NCBI GenBank assembly: GCA_047722305.1 | Contig: JBDNYM010000002.1 | Span: 55,762-119,761 of the forward strand | Reading direction: 5' to 3' | DNA: 64,000 bases | Source of the DNA: JAKVJE01 sp047722305 | Lineage (GTDB): Bacteria > Actinomycetota > Actinomycetes > Actinomycetales > Microbacteriaceae | In this document: piece after piece, positions 16,639-25,597 of the stretch | Layout: every line of letters begins with the position of its first letter | Numbering within the stretch: position 1 is the stretch's first letter | Notes under the pieces: generated by a model | What the model saw: the letters and a program-made list of their open reading frames with translations, nothing else | The model's database searches: none | Told to the model about the DNA's origin: nothing | Position numbers and translations under genes: made by a program

Positions 16639-18933
16639 ATGGACGACGGCTGTTTCCACACTTCCAGAGCCGATCGGGTGCTCGCCGGCGGAAGTCGGGC
16701 ACTGGCGATCGAGTTCCCCGATCTCGGTTACGTGGAGCGCTGCCTGCGGCTCTGGTCAGAACGCCACGACCTGACGATCGGCGTGTGGCGGCCCTTTCCC
16801 GGTGCGCCAGAAGCCCCCGTCCAATGGCTGGCCGCCTCCGAGCATGCGCGGCGCCCGGACAGCCTGTCCCTCGTTCTCGTGCCGGATGGCCGCCTCGACC
16901 AGGCGCGACAGGAGGCGATGCAGGCGCTCCCAGCACAGCGGCGGGACGAGTTCGCCTGGATGCCGGCCGCCGACCTGTTCCTCACCGACGCCGACATCGA
17001 GCACTGTCAGAGCGCTGCGGAGCCTCCTGTGGCCCCCCGACAGGTGCGCGCCCGCGTCGGCTGCTGGCCCGAGCTCGTTCCCATCGAGACCGGCACCACC
17101 GCCACCCGCGGCAACGTCGAGAGCGCCATCCACCTCATCCTCGAATCGGCGGCCCTCCCGCCGCGCCACGCCCGATTCCTGCAGCACTGCGCGGTGCCGG
17201 AGATCCTCACCGTCAACGCGCGGGACACCGTCTGGGCCGACCCCGACCGGGAGGAACTCACCCGGTGGGCGCTCGACCGCGGCTGGATCACCCGCTGCGA
17301 CGACCCCGCCCTGCTCGGCCTGATCCCCTCCCACTGGCGCACCGTGCTGCTCGCCGCCCTCGAGCGGGAAGAGCCGGGCGCCACCGCGCGGCTCTCCCTC
17401 CCCCTCTCCGAGGGCTACGCCGCCCACGGCGCCTCCCCCGACATCCTGCTGCGGCAGGCGCAGCGCACCGGCGACCAGCACCTCGTCGCGCGGATACTCG
17501 CCGGGCACCTGCTGGCGCTGGCCACCGACCACGGCAAAGCCACGGCCACGGCGCTGGCGGCGCTGCCCCCCGACCTGTTCGCCGCCTACCCCGCCTTCGC
17601 CCTGGCCCAGGAACTGCTCGCGAACGCCCTGACCCCGCCCGGCATCAGAGAGCGGCGCTCGACGCCCCCCGCCCCGGACGACACCTCGCGCACGCCGCTC
17701 ATCGCCGCCGCGCGCCTCATGCTCTCGAACCGCCTCGCCGGACGCGTGCACAAGGCCGCCCAGAGCGCGGCCCTGCTCCGCCAGATCGCCGAACGCCCCG
17801 GCCCGGACGGCACCTGGCCCACGCGCGACGACACCGACATGACCCTGCTGCACTGCGGCATCACCGCGCTGCTGGACGGCGACTTCGCCCAGGCCACCAT
17901 CGACCTCGAACACGCCTTCCAGGGGTGGGCGGGGACGCCGGGCTTCGTCCAGCGGGACGCCCTCGGGAAGCTGGCCCTCATCCACGCCCTGCAGGGGGAG
18001 CTCGGCACCGCGGAGCGGCAGCTGCGCGAGGCGGCCTCGTACCCGCTCATCGCGAGCCCCTTCCGCAGCCGCGCCCTGGTCTCGGAGCGCATCGCCGGCG
18101 CGCTCATCGCCGCCGAGCACCTCGATGTGCCCGAGGTGCGCCGAGCCTGGGACGCCGGCTGGCTCAAACCCGACTACGAGGAGGAGCTGTGGCCGTTCGT
18201 CCTGTTCATCGGCCAGCGCTGCGCCTCCGTCATGGGTGCGGAGATGCTCAACCTCCACTTCGCCGACGCCATGCTGCACCGCACCCGCACCGAGCACGAC
18301 GAGTACCGCACCGCGCTGGCCCAGACGGCGCGGGCGGAGAACCTCATCGCCCTCGGCAACCTGGCCGAGGCCCGTGCCTGCCTGTCCCAGATCCGCGCCC
18401 ACCGGGCCGGCCAGTTCGGCCGGCTCGCCTCCGTGCGCCTCGCCCTGCACGCCGGCCATCCGGAGGAAACCGCTCGTCTCGCCACCGCGCTGTCGCTGCA
18501 GGCGCAGTCGCTCGGCGTCCGGGTGGAGGCGCTCTACCTCGGGGCCTCCGCACTCTGGCAGCTCGGGCAGCACGCCCAGGCGGTCCGGCTCGTGCGCTCC
18601 GCGTCCGTCGCCGCCGAAGCGGAGGGGATGAAGCTGCCCATGCTCGCCGTCCCGGCGGCGATCTCCGAGGCCCTGTTCGCCGCCAGCGGCGTGACCGGTC
18701 GGCCGCACTCCCCGGATGGTGCCGGCCTGCGCCGCGGACCCGGGCTCACCCCGGCCCTGCGGGGCATCCTGGCGGCCCTCACGACGACCGGGTCGGCCAA
18801 GCAGATCGCGGTCCAGCTGCACCTCTCGCAGAACACGGTCAAGACCCACCTGCGCCGCCTGTACCGCATCCTGGGCGTGCACTCGCGCGACGATGCGCTC
18901 GCCGAGGCGGCGCGACTCGGGCTGCTCAGTTAG
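16639..18933 (+). CDS. LuxR-family transcriptional regulator with long TPR-like region
   Basis: 764 residues. The C-terminal 60 form a LuxR/GerE helix-turn-helix (LTPALRGILAALTTTGSAKQ, then IAVQLHLSQNTVKTHLRRLYRILGV). The rest is mostly alpha-helical, Ala/Leu-rich and TPR-like (about 250-680). It resembles MalT/LAL-type regulators, but I see no Walker A motif, so it may lack the ATPase. It is divergent from the sortase-pilus operon and is the obvious candidate for its regulator (inference from position). AAGGGG precedes the ATG by 11 nt. A strong hairpin terminator follows at 18969-19005, shared with the convergent tmRNA gene. Confidence 0.82.
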   Translation: MDDGCFHTSRADRVLAGGSRALAIEFPDLGYVERCLRLWSERHDLTIGVWRPFPGAPEAPVQWLAASEHARRPDSLSLVLVPDGRLDQARQEAMQALPAQRRDEFAWMPAADLFLTDADIEHCQSAAEPPVAPRQVRARVGCWPELVPIETGTTATRGNVESAIHLILESAALPPRHARFLQHCAVPEILTVNARDTVWADPDREELTRWALDRGWITRCDDPALLGLIPSHWRTVLLAALEREEPGATARLSLPLSEGYAAHGASPDILLRQAQRTGDQHLVARILAGHLLALATDHGKATATALAALPPDLFAAYPAFALAQELLANALTPPGIRERRSTPPAPDDTSRTPLIAAARLMLSNRLAGRVHKAAQSAALLRQIAERPGPDGTWPTRDDTDMTLLHCGITALLDGDFAQATIDLEHAFQGWAGTPGFVQRDALGKLALIHALQGELGTAERQLREAASYPLIASPFRSRALVSERIAGALIAAEHLDVPEVRRAWDAGWLKPDYEEELWPFVLFIGQRCASVMGAEMLNLHFADAMLHRTRTEHDEYRTALAQTARAENLIALGNLAEARACLSQIRAHRAGQFGRLASVRLALHAGHPEETARLATALSLQAQSLGVRVEALYLGASALWQLGQHAQAVRLVRSASVAAEAEGMKLPMLAVPAAISEALFAASGVTGRPHSPDGAGLRRGPGLTPALRGILAALTTTGSAKQIAVQLHLSQNTVKTHLRRLYRILGVHSRDDALAEAARLGLLS

Positions 18934-18956
18934 GCCGGGGTGCCGGAGCAGGGCGC

Positions 18957-19005
18957 GCAAAAGCACAAAGCCCCTCTCCCCCGCCAAGGACGGGAGAGAG
19001 GGGCT
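18957..19005 (-). terminator. Rho-independent terminator of ssrA (possibly bidirectional)
   Basis: The arms AGCCCCTCTC (from 18969) and GAGAGAGGGGCT (to 19005) form a strong stem directly after the 3' end of the tmRNA on the minus strand, followed by TTTGTGCTTTT. It sits between the convergent LuxR-type gene and ssrA and may stop both transcripts. Confidence 0.85.
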
Positions 19006-19007
19006 GA

Positions 19008-19377
19008 TGGTGGAGATGCCGGGAATCGAACCCGGGTCCACGGTCCGGGTCGTGCGTGTTCTACGGGCGTAGTCCATCGAGCGTTCTGCTCGGCCCTGAC
19101 CATTGGACGGACACGTTGGTCAACAGGCCCAGCTCGGAAAAAGTCCCCGCCGAAGCCCGAGCAGCTTCGGTGGGCAAGTCCTCTTCACGACGCCAGGGTC
19201 CGGGGCGAGGGCACCCCCGGTCTGACGGATTTACAGGCTCTGCTTAGGCAGCGAGAGCGAAATCAGCGCGTTTAGCGTTCGCATTTGTTGGTTGCGTGAC
19301 TTGGTTTACGAGATCATCCACGCCTTCTCGGCCCGCTGTCCGCAGTCAGCGAAACAGTGTCGAAACCGATCATCCCC
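19008..19377 (-). ncRNA. ssrA: tmRNA (transfer-messenger RNA)
   Basis: About 370 nt. The 5' end GGGGATGATCGGTTTCGACA and the 3' end CCCGGGTTCGATTCCCGG plus CATCTCCACCA are the hallmark ends. GGGGAUG pairs with CAUCUCC in the acceptor stem (third pair G-U), and CCA is encoded. The tag reading frame gives ANAKRADFALAA followed by TAA, with GCG as the probable resume codon. It rescues stalled ribosomes with SmpB, whose gene is about 5 kb away at 24132-24620. A hairpin terminator follows directly. Confidence 0.97.
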
Positions 19378-19586
19378 ATGTGCAGTTGTCAAGCAGTCGT
19401 CGACCAGCAGGGCTGGGGGCAAACTGCGCAGCGCTCGGCTCGAAAGCCGATCGCACCAGCCTACAACGGCGGCCTCACGCGCCGTATTCCCGATCGCCCA
19501 GTCACAGCGCCGAACCGCAGACGTCCGGCACGGCACTGTGACGCATCCGCCCCATCCTCACCCCCGAACCGACCACAATGGGGGTC

Positions 19587-20597
19587 ATGAGCGATCTCAT
19601 GAACGTCGTCGGCTACACCGAATCCCTGCCCATCTCCGACCCCCGGAGCCTCTTCGACACGCAGCTGCCGGTGCCCGAGCCCGGTCCGCACGACCTGCGC
19701 GTCGAGGTGCGAGCGGTCTCCGTCAACCCAGTGGACGCCAAGCAGCGGCTGCGCGCCCCCTCCGACCAGGTGCAGGTGCTCGGCTACGACGCCGCCGGCG
19801 TGGTGGATGCGGTAGGCCCCGAAGTCACCCTGTTCCGCCCCGGCGACGCCGTGTACTACGCGGGCACCATCAACCGGCCCGGCACCGACGCCGAGTACCA
19901 CCTGGTGGACGAGCGGATCGTGGGCCGCATCCCCCGCAGCCTCGACTTCGAGCAGTCGGCCGCCATCCCGCTGACCGCCCTGACCGCGTGGGAAGGGACG
20001 TTCGACAAGCTCGGCATCGAGGCCACCACCACCGGCACGCTGCTGGTGGTGGGCGCCACCGGCGGCGTCGGGGCGATGATCGTGCAGCTCGTGCACGTGC
20101 TGGCGCCCCAGATCCGCATCGTCGCCACCGCCTCCACCCCGGAGAAGGCGGAGTGGGTGCTCGGCCTCGGCGCCGCCGCCACCGTCAACCACCACGCCGA
20201 CCTGCGCGCAGAGATCCACCGCGAGGCCCCCGAGGGCATCGACTTCATCTACACCACGCACACGGCCGGCAACGTCGAGACCTACATCGACGTGCTCAAC
20301 GCCTTCGGGCAGATCGTCGCCATCGACGACCCCGGCCCCATCGACGTCGTGCCGCTCAAAGGCAAGGCGCTGTCATGGCACTGGGAGTCCATGTTCGCCC
20401 GCTCCGTGTTCTCGGCCCCCGACCTGGTGCGGCAGCACGAGATCCTGGATGCGGTGGCCCAGCTGGTCGACGAGGGCAAGGTGCGCACCACCCTGTCGAA
20501 GGTGATGAAACCGTTCGACGCGAAGACCCTGCGCGACGCGACCGAACTGGTCGAATCCGACCGGACGGTGGGGAAGATCGTCATCAGCCGGGCGTAG
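19587..20597 (+). CDS. Zinc-type alcohol dehydrogenase-like quinone oxidoreductase
   Basis: 336-residue MDR-superfamily reductase close to the zinc-binding alcohol dehydrogenase-like (ZADH/YhdH-type) NADPH:quinone reductases. Seen: the N-terminal GroES-like fold with VSVNPVDAKQR and LGYDAAGVVDAVGPEV, the Rossmann motif LLVVGATGGVGAMIVQLVHV, and the tail SDRTVGKIVISRA. There are no zinc-ligand cysteines, so it is probably a zinc-free reductase of quinones or enals. Three ATGs are possible (19578, 19587, 19599). 19587 is preferred because CACAAT lies 7 nt upstream, fitting the leaderless pattern of the window. It stands alone and converges with a flavin monooxygenase-like gene. Confidence 0.85.
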   Translation: MSDLMNVVGYTESLPISDPRSLFDTQLPVPEPGPHDLRVEVRAVSVNPVDAKQRLRAPSDQVQVLGYDAAGVVDAVGPEVTLFRPGDAVYYAGTINRPGTDAEYHLVDERIVGRIPRSLDFEQSAAIPLTALTAWEGTFDKLGIEATTTGTLLVVGATGGVGAMIVQLVHVLAPQIRIVATASTPEKAEWVLGLGAAATVNHHADLRAEIHREAPEGIDFIYTTHTAGNVETYIDVLNAFGQIVAIDDPGPIDVVPLKGKALSWHWESMFARSVFSAPDLVRQHEILDAVAQLVDEGKVRTTLSKVMKPFDAKTLRDATELVESDRTVGKIVISRA

Positions 20598-20601
20598 ACA
20601 G

Positions 20602-20628
20602 CCGGCGGGGCCGCGGGAGCCCTGCCGG
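20602..20628. terminator. Possible terminator hairpin between convergent genes
   Basis: CCGGCGGGG at 20602-20610 can pair with CCCTGCCGG at 20620-20628 (one G-U pair). There is no T tract, so it is a weak candidate. Confidence 0.35.
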
Positions 20629-20694
20629 TCGGGAGGGCCTTCCCCGGGCGACGGCTCCGGCCAGGTCGCTCAGAGGTTCTGCCCGCGCCTCGGA

Positions 20695-20753
20695 GAATCT
20701 GCCGCCGAGCCGGCTGATCTGGCGGATACGGCGCGACACGGCTGATTCACCGC
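20695..20753. repeat. Intergenic palindromic repeat, family B, copy 1
   Basis: A 59-bp element bounded by GAATCTGCC and GGCTGATTC (8 of 9 inverted matches) plus ACCGC. A 60-bp relative lies at 27669-27728 with the same ends (CGGCTGATTCACCGC is identical) and a diverged middle. Its last bases provide the stop codon of the gene at 20747-21865. Confidence 0.6.
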
Positions 20754-21865
20754 AGGCGGGGACCCGTTCCCAGCTCACGGGCGATGAGCAGCGCGGTCCG
20801 GTACCCTGCCTGGCCGGCGCCCACAGTGGACGACGACGGCCCGTAGCCGACCAGGAACAGCCGGGGTTCGTCCACCGACCGGACGCCGTCCATCCGGACG
20901 CCGCCGGCCGCGGTCTGCAGCCCCAGCCCCTGCAGATGGGTGAGCTCCCACCGGAATCCGGTAGCGTAGAGGATCGCGTCCGCAGCCTCGAACGAGCCGT
21001 CCGGCATCCGCACCCCTCCGGGCTCGATCGAGGAGAACATGGGGTGATTCACCAGTGCACCGGCTTCCTCGGCCTCCCGGGTGGCGCCGGTGCCCCGCCA
21101 CAGCCCGGTGGCGGCCACCACGCTGAGCGGCGGCAGCCCGGCCTCGACCCGACGCTCCACGCTGTGGACCGCCGCCGCACCCAGGTGGGACGTGAAGTCG
21201 CCGTCACGCCAGTCCGGCGGCCGCCGCGACACCCAGAAGGTGTCCGCGACGCGGGCCAGCTCGCCGAGGAGCTGCACCGCGGTCACCCCCGCCCCCACCA
21301 CGACCACGCGCCGCCCGGCGAACTCGTCCGGACCGCGGTAGTCGACGGCGTGCAGGACGCGTCCGAGAAAGGTCTCCTGTCCCGGATAGACGGGACGGAT
21401 CGGCTGCGTCCAGGTGCCGGTGGCGTTGATGACGAATCGCGCCGCCCAGGCGCCGCGATTGGTGTGCACGAGCAGACGATCGCCGGGACCGCGGACCACC
21501 GAGGCCACCGACACCGGACGCCGCACGCGCAGCCCCAGGGCCTGCTCGTAGGCCGCGAAGTAGGCGGGCACCACCACGCGGCTCTCGGCCTCCGGCGACG
21601 ATGCCCCCAGGGGCATCCCGGGCAGATCGGCGATGTTGTTGACGGTCGCCATCGTCAGGCCCGGCCAGCGGTGCTGCCAGGCCCCTCCCGGGCGCGGGTT
21701 CGCGTCGAGCACGACGAAGCGGCCGGCCGGCCGGCTCCCGTCCTCCGCGTCCGGCTCGTCCAGCGGACGCAGTCCGCGCCGCCGCAGCTGCCCGGCCGCG
21801 GCGAGCCCCGCCTGGCCGCCGCCGATCACCACCACGTCCACCGGGCGGATGTCGTCGTCCCTCAT
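20747..21865 (-). CDS. Flavin-dependent monooxygenase-like NAD(P)/FAD oxidoreductase
   Basis: 372 residues. An N-terminal FAD Rossmann motif (VDVVVIGGGQAGLAAAGQLRRRG) and a second dinucleotide site (RRVVVVGAGVTAVQLLGELA) give the two-domain layout of flavin-containing/Baeyer-Villiger-like monooxygenases and CzcO-type proteins. ATGFRWELTHL near the C-terminus matches the usual ATG-hydrophobic motif. ATG 21865 has GGAGG upstream at normal spacing; the much longer upstream reading frame is non-coding. The stop codon lies inside a palindromic intergenic repeat, so the natural C-terminus may have been altered by that insertion. Substrate unknown; metal-stress or siderophore-type roles occur in the family. 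Confidence 0.8.
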   Translation of the reverse strand: MRDDDIRPVDVVVIGGGQAGLAAAGQLRRRGLRPLDEPDAEDGSRPAGRFVVLDANPRPGGAWQHRWPGLTMATVNNIADLPGMPLGASSPEAESRVVVPAYFAAYEQALGLRVRRPVSVASVVRGPGDRLLVHTNRGAWAARFVINATGTWTQPIRPVYPGQETFLGRVLHAVDYRGPDEFAGRRVVVVGAGVTAVQLLGELARVADTFWVSRRPPDWRDGDFTSHLGAAAVHSVERRVEAGLPPLSVVAATGLWRGTGATREAEEAGALVNHPMFSSIEPGGVRMPDGSFEAADAILYATGFRWELTHLQGLGLQTAAGGVRMDGVRSVDEPRLFLVGYGPSSSTVGAGQAGYRTALLIARELGTGPRLR

Positions 21866-22044
21866 ATGCCCGTCCTCCCGAAGTCTGCCGATCCCTCCCG
21901 GCCAACACTCATGCGTTTGCATACATTCCGCTGGTTTCAATCGGAAGGCCCGATCAGATTGTGGCCGACGCACGAGAACCCGCCGGGAATCTTGGCCGGC
22001 CGAGTCACCCGCCCCGCCCAGGCCCGGACCGTAGGCTCGGCAGC

Positions 22045-23787
22045 ATGACTGACCAGAATCCAACCGAGGCCTTCCGCGCCGCTCGGGACCTGCTGCTCGC
22101 CCACCGCACCGATGAGGACGCCGCCCGGGCGGCGTTCCAGTGGCCCGACGTGGGCGGCCACTTCAACTGGGCCGTCGACTGGTTCGACGCCATCGCCGAG
22201 GGCAACGGCCGCCTCGCCCTGTGGATCGTGGACGACGAGGGCAACGAGTGGCGCATCACCTACGACGAGATGCGCCGGCGCTCCAACCGGGTCGCCAACT
22301 GGCTGATCTCGCAGGGGGTGCGGCGCGGCGATTCGGTCATGATCATGCTCGACAACCGCTGGGAGCTGTGGGAGGCGATGCTGGGCGTCATGAAGGCGGG
22401 CGCCGTCATCCTGCCCACCTCGGTGGTGCTGACCAGCCGCGACCTGGCGGAGCGCGTCGAGCGCGCCCAGGTGAGAGCCGTGATCACCGACGGAGCCACC
22501 GCCCCGCGGTTCGACGATGCCGCCGGCGCCCCGCTGCGCATCGTGCTCGACGGCGAGCGCCCCGGCTGGGTGAACTGGTCGGGCGTGGACGACGCCCCCG
22601 AGACCGCCCCGGACGTCCCGGTCGACTCGTCCGACCCCTGCATCATCTACTTCACGTCCGGAACCACCAGCAAGTCGAAGATGGTGGTGCACACCCAGCT
22701 CTCGTACCCGGTCGGGCACCTGTCGACGATGTTCTGGATCGGGATGCAGCCCGGCGACGTGCACCTGGCGATCAGCGCACCCGGCTGGGGCAAGCACGCC
22801 TGGAGCTGCTTCTTCGCCCCCTGGATCGCCGAGGCGACCGTGTTCGTGTACAACTACCGCCGCTTCCAGCCCGAGGCGCTGGTGGAGCAGCTCGACCGCG
22901 CCCGCGTCAACACGTTCTGCGCCCCGCCCACCGTGTGGCGCATGCTCATCCAGCACAACATCGAGCGCCGCCCCGGGGAGCTGCACGAGCTGCTGAGCGC
23001 CGGGGAGCCCCTCAACCCGGAGGTCATCGACACCATCCGCCGCTGGTGGGGGCTGGAGATCCGGGACGGCTACGGTCAGACCGAGCTCACCGCCACCATC
23101 GGCAACCCGCCGGGGACCAAGATCAAGGTCGGCGCCATGGGTCGTCCCCTGCCCGGCAACCGGGTGGAGCTGCTCGACCCGGTCACCGGCCAGCCCACCG
23201 ACGAGGGCGAGATCTGTCTGCCGCTCGACCCCCGCCCGCTGAATCTCATGGACCGCTACCTCGGCGACCCCGAGAAGACGCGCATCGCCACCCGCGATGG
23301 CTACTACCACACCAGCGACGTGGCCGTGCGCGACGCCGACGGCTGCTACACCTTCATCGGGCGCACCGACGACGTGTTCAAGTCGTCCGACTTCAAGATC
23401 TCGCCGTTCGAGGTCGAGAGCGCCCTCATCGAGCACCCGGCCGTCGCCGAGGCGGGCGTGGTGGGCGCCCCGCACGAGACACGGCTGAACATCGTGAAGG
23501 CGTACGTGGCGCTGGCCGCCGGCTTCGAGCCGAACGCCGAGACGGCGCGCGACATCCTCACCTTCGCCCGGCACCGCCTCCCGGCCTACATGCGCGTGCG
23601 CCGGCTCGAGTTCTTCCCGCTGCCCAAGACCGCGTCGGGCAAGATCCGCCGCGTCGAACTGCGCGACCGGGAAGCGCTGGCCGCCGCCGAGAAGCACCGC
23701 ATCGAGGACGAGTACCGCGACGACGAGCTCGGGGTCAAGGGCCCGTCCGCTCCGGCTCCGGCTCCGGCTCCGGCTCCGAAAGTCTGA
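22045..23787 (+). CDS. Acyl-CoA synthetase / AMP-dependent ligase (medium-chain or acetate type)
   Basis: 580-residue ANL-superfamily enzyme that activates a carboxylic acid as acyl-AMP and transfers it to CoA. Motifs: P-loop IIYFTSGTTSKSKMVVH near residue 205, DGYGQTELTATIGN, YHTSDVAVRDADGCYTFIGRTDD with the ribose-binding Asp, FKSSDFKISPFEVES, and the acyl-transfer lysine in PLPKTASGKIRRVELR. It looks closest to the medium-chain acyl-CoA ligase (MACS) or acetyl-CoA synthetase-like group. TAGGCT lies 7 nt before the ATG and there is no Shine-Dalgarno, so the mRNA is probably leaderless. The tail is an Ala-Pro repeat. A GlsB-like membrane protein follows by 47 nt and may be co-transcribed. 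Confidence 0.88.
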   Translation: MTDQNPTEAFRAARDLLLAHRTDEDAARAAFQWPDVGGHFNWAVDWFDAIAEGNGRLALWIVDDEGNEWRITYDEMRRRSNRVANWLISQGVRRGDSVMIMLDNRWELWEAMLGVMKAGAVILPTSVVLTSRDLAERVERAQVRAVITDGATAPRFDDAAGAPLRIVLDGERPGWVNWSGVDDAPETAPDVPVDSSDPCIIYFTSGTTSKSKMVVHTQLSYPVGHLSTMFWIGMQPGDVHLAISAPGWGKHAWSCFFAPWIAEATVFVYNYRRFQPEALVEQLDRARVNTFCAPPTVWRMLIQHNIERRPGELHELLSAGEPLNPEVIDTIRRWWGLEIRDGYGQTELTATIGNPPGTKIKVGAMGRPLPGNRVELLDPVTGQPTDEGEICLPLDPRPLNLMDRYLGDPEKTRIATRDGYYHTSDVAVRDADGCYTFIGRTDDVFKSSDFKISPFEVESALIEHPAVAEAGVVGAPHETRLNIVKAYVALAAGFEPNAETARDILTFARHRLPAYMRVRRLEFFPLPKTASGKIRRVELRDREALAAAEKHRIEDEYRDDELGVKGPSAPAPAPAPAPKV

Positions 23788-23834
23788 CCCACCGCACCAT
23801 CCCGTCCGCTGACGACCGTCGAAAGAAGGACATC

Positions 23835-24101
23835 ATGGGTTTCTTCGCCTTCCTCCTGCTCGGGCTCATCGCCGGAGCCATCGCCAAGGCCATCCTGCCG
23901 GGGAGGCAGGGCGGCGGCTGGTTCGCCACCCTCATCCTCGGGGTGATCGGGGCCCTGCTGGGCGGCTGGCTGGGCGGTCTGCTGTTCAACGTCGGTCTCG
24001 ACCGTTTCTGGTCGCTCCAGACCTGGCTGGTCGCCGTCGGCGGCTCCGTTCTCGTGCTGCTGATCTGGGGGCTCATCACCCGCCGATCGAGCCGGCGCTG
24101 A
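23835..24101 (+). CDS. GlsB/YeaQ/YmgE-family small membrane protein
   Basis: 88 residues with three hydrophobic helices rich in glycine (GLIAGAIAKAILPGRQGGGW, then LILGVIGALLGGWLGGLLF), the standard signature of the transglycosylase-associated / GlsB stress-response family. GAAGGA lies 6 nt before the ATG. Located 47 bp after the acyl-CoA synthetase gene on the same strand. The molecular role of the family is not settled; expression under general or envelope stress is typical. Confidence 0.9.
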   Translation: MGFFAFLLLGLIAGAIAKAILPGRQGGGWFATLILGVIGALLGGWLGGLLFNVGLDRFWSLQTWLVAVGGSVLVLLIWGLITRRSSRR

Positions 24102-24131
24102 CAGCCCGGCCCCGGCGGCCGGCGCCGCGGC

Positions 24132-24620
24132 TCAGCCCCGCAGCGTCGACTGCCGGTTGGCAGCGCGCATCGCCCGCCGCGCCTCCAGGTCGTCCTGCCG
24201 CTTGCGCAGCGTCTGGCGCTTGTCGTAGTCGCGCTTGCCGCGCGCGATCGCCAGCTCGACCTTGGCGCGGCCGCCCTTGAAGTAGAGCCGCAGCGGGATG
24301 AGCGTCACCCCGTGCTCGTCGAGGCGGTTGGCGATGCGGGCGATCTCCAGCCGATGCAGCAGCAGCTTGCGCTTGCGGCGGGTGGCGTGGTTGGTCCACG
24401 ACCCCTGCGAGTACTCGGGGATGTGCACGTTCAGCATCCACACCTCGCCGTCGCGCACCTCGGCGTACCCGTCGACCAGCGACGCCCGGCTCTCCCGCAG
24501 CGACTTCACTTCGGTGCCGGTCAGGGCGATGCCCGCCTCGTAGCTGGCCAGGATCTCATAGTCATGGCGCGCGCGGCGGTTGGTCGCCACCGTCTGCTCT
24601 TCGTCGCGTTTCTCGGCCAT
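24132..24620 (-). CDS. smpB: SsrA-binding protein SmpB
   Basis: 162 residues. NRRARHDYEILASYEAGIAL near the start, then TGTEVKSLRESRASLVDGYA, HIPEYSQGSWTNHATRRKRK, and the basic tail (ARGKRDYDKRQTLRKRQDD) that enters the decoding centre during trans-translation. Works with the tmRNA at 19008-19377. The real start is ATG 24620; TACCAT ends 7 nt upstream with no Shine-Dalgarno, so a leaderless transcript is likely although ftsX lies just upstream on the same strand. A longer frame running through ftsX is an artefact. Confidence 0.97.
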   Translation of the reverse strand: MAEKRDEEQTVATNRRARHDYEILASYEAGIALTGTEVKSLRESRASLVDGYAEVRDGEVWMLNVHIPEYSQGSWTNHATRRKRKLLLHRLEIARIANRLDEHGVTLIPLRLYFKGGRAKVELAIARGKRDYDKRQTLRKRQDDLEARRAMRAANRQSTLRG

Positions 24621-24673
24621 GCCCTCGATGGTACGTCGGTACGTCGCCGGAGGCGCCGCAGCGGGGCCCCGGC

Positions 24674-25597
24674 TCAGACGCGCAGGTACCGCCGGATGGC
24701 GACCATGGATGCGCCGCCGGCCAGCACCACCCCGACCAGCACCACCAGCGGCAGTACGCCCCAGGTGCCGCTGAGCGTGATGAGCGCGGTGCCCTGCAGT
24801 CGCGACGACAGGTATCCCTGCACGAAGAACTGGACGATCGCCGCCAGCGCCCCGCAGGCGAGCACCGAGCCGATCAGCGCGGAGATCACGCCCTCCAGGA
24901 CGAAGGGGGCCTGGATGAACGAGTTCGACGCCCCGACCAGCCGCATGATGCCCAGCTCTTTGCGCCGGGAGAACGCCGATTGCCGGATGGTGGTGGAGAT
25001 CAGCAGGATGGCCGCCGCGAGCATCAGCGCCGCCAGGCCGATGGCGGTGTAGCTGGCCACCCTCAGCACGGAGAAGATGCGGTCGAGGTAGGCGCGCTGG
25101 TCCTGCACCTGGTCCACGCCGGACTGCCCGTTGAGCGCCTCGCTGATGATGCTCGACTCGGCCGACGCGGCCGGATGTTTCAGTCGCACCCAGAACGTGT
25201 CGGCCATGTCGCTGACGGTGACCCAGCTCAGGGCCGAATTGCCTTTGAACTGCTGCTGGAAGTTCTTCAGCGCCTCCGCCTTGGTCTCGAAGTAGACCTT
25301 GGCCACATACGGCTGCAGCGCCGACGATTCGAGCTTGGCCCGCACGGCCTTCTGCTGGTCCGCCGTCACATTCCCCTGCGGGCATACATCGGTGGACGAC
25401 GAGTCGTTGCACAGGTACACCGCCACCTGCGCCTTGTCGTACCAGAACGACTTCATCTGGGTGATCTGCAGCTGCATCAGCGCTGCCGCGCCCACGAACG
25501 TCAGCGACACGAACGTGACCAGCACGATCGAGACCACCATCGACAGGTTGCGCGCCAGCCCGCGGCCGGTCTCGCGCAGTACGCGCCCGGCATTCAT
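24674..25597 (-). CDS. ftsX: Cell division protein FtsX
   Basis: 307 residues with the FtsX layout: a cytoplasmic start and first helix (about 19-45), an extracellular loop of about 130 residues, then three helices in the C-terminal half with RRKELGIMRLVGAS between them. The extracellular domain couples FtsEX to NlpC/P60-type or RipC-type peptidoglycan hydrolases in actinobacteria. The start overlaps the stop of ftsE by 4 nt, so the pair is translationally coupled, in the order prfB, ftsE, ftsX, smpB seen across the phylum. Confidence 0.95.
   Translation of the reverse strand: MNAGRVLRETGRGLARNLSMVVSIVLVTFVSLTFVGAAALMQLQITQMKSFWYDKAQVAVYLCNDSSSTDVCPQGNVTADQQKAVRAKLESSALQPYVAKVYFETKAEALKNFQQQFKGNSALSWVTVSDMADTFWVRLKHPAASAESSIISEALNGQSGVDQVQDQRAYLDRIFSVLRVASYTAIGLAALMLAAAILLISTTIRQSAFSRRKELGIMRLVGASNSFIQAPFVLEGVISALIGSVLACGALAAIVQFFVQGYLSSRLQGTALITLSGTWGVLPLVVLVGVVLAGGASMVAIRRYLRV

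Noticed and set aside
19387..19392. TTGACA on the minus strand just upstream of ssrA, as its -35 box
   Set aside because: It is only about 10 nt from the mature 5' end, so the matching -10 would fall inside the RNA. A better upstream -10 (TAGGCT at 19459-19464) exists but lacks a clear -35, so neither was listed.
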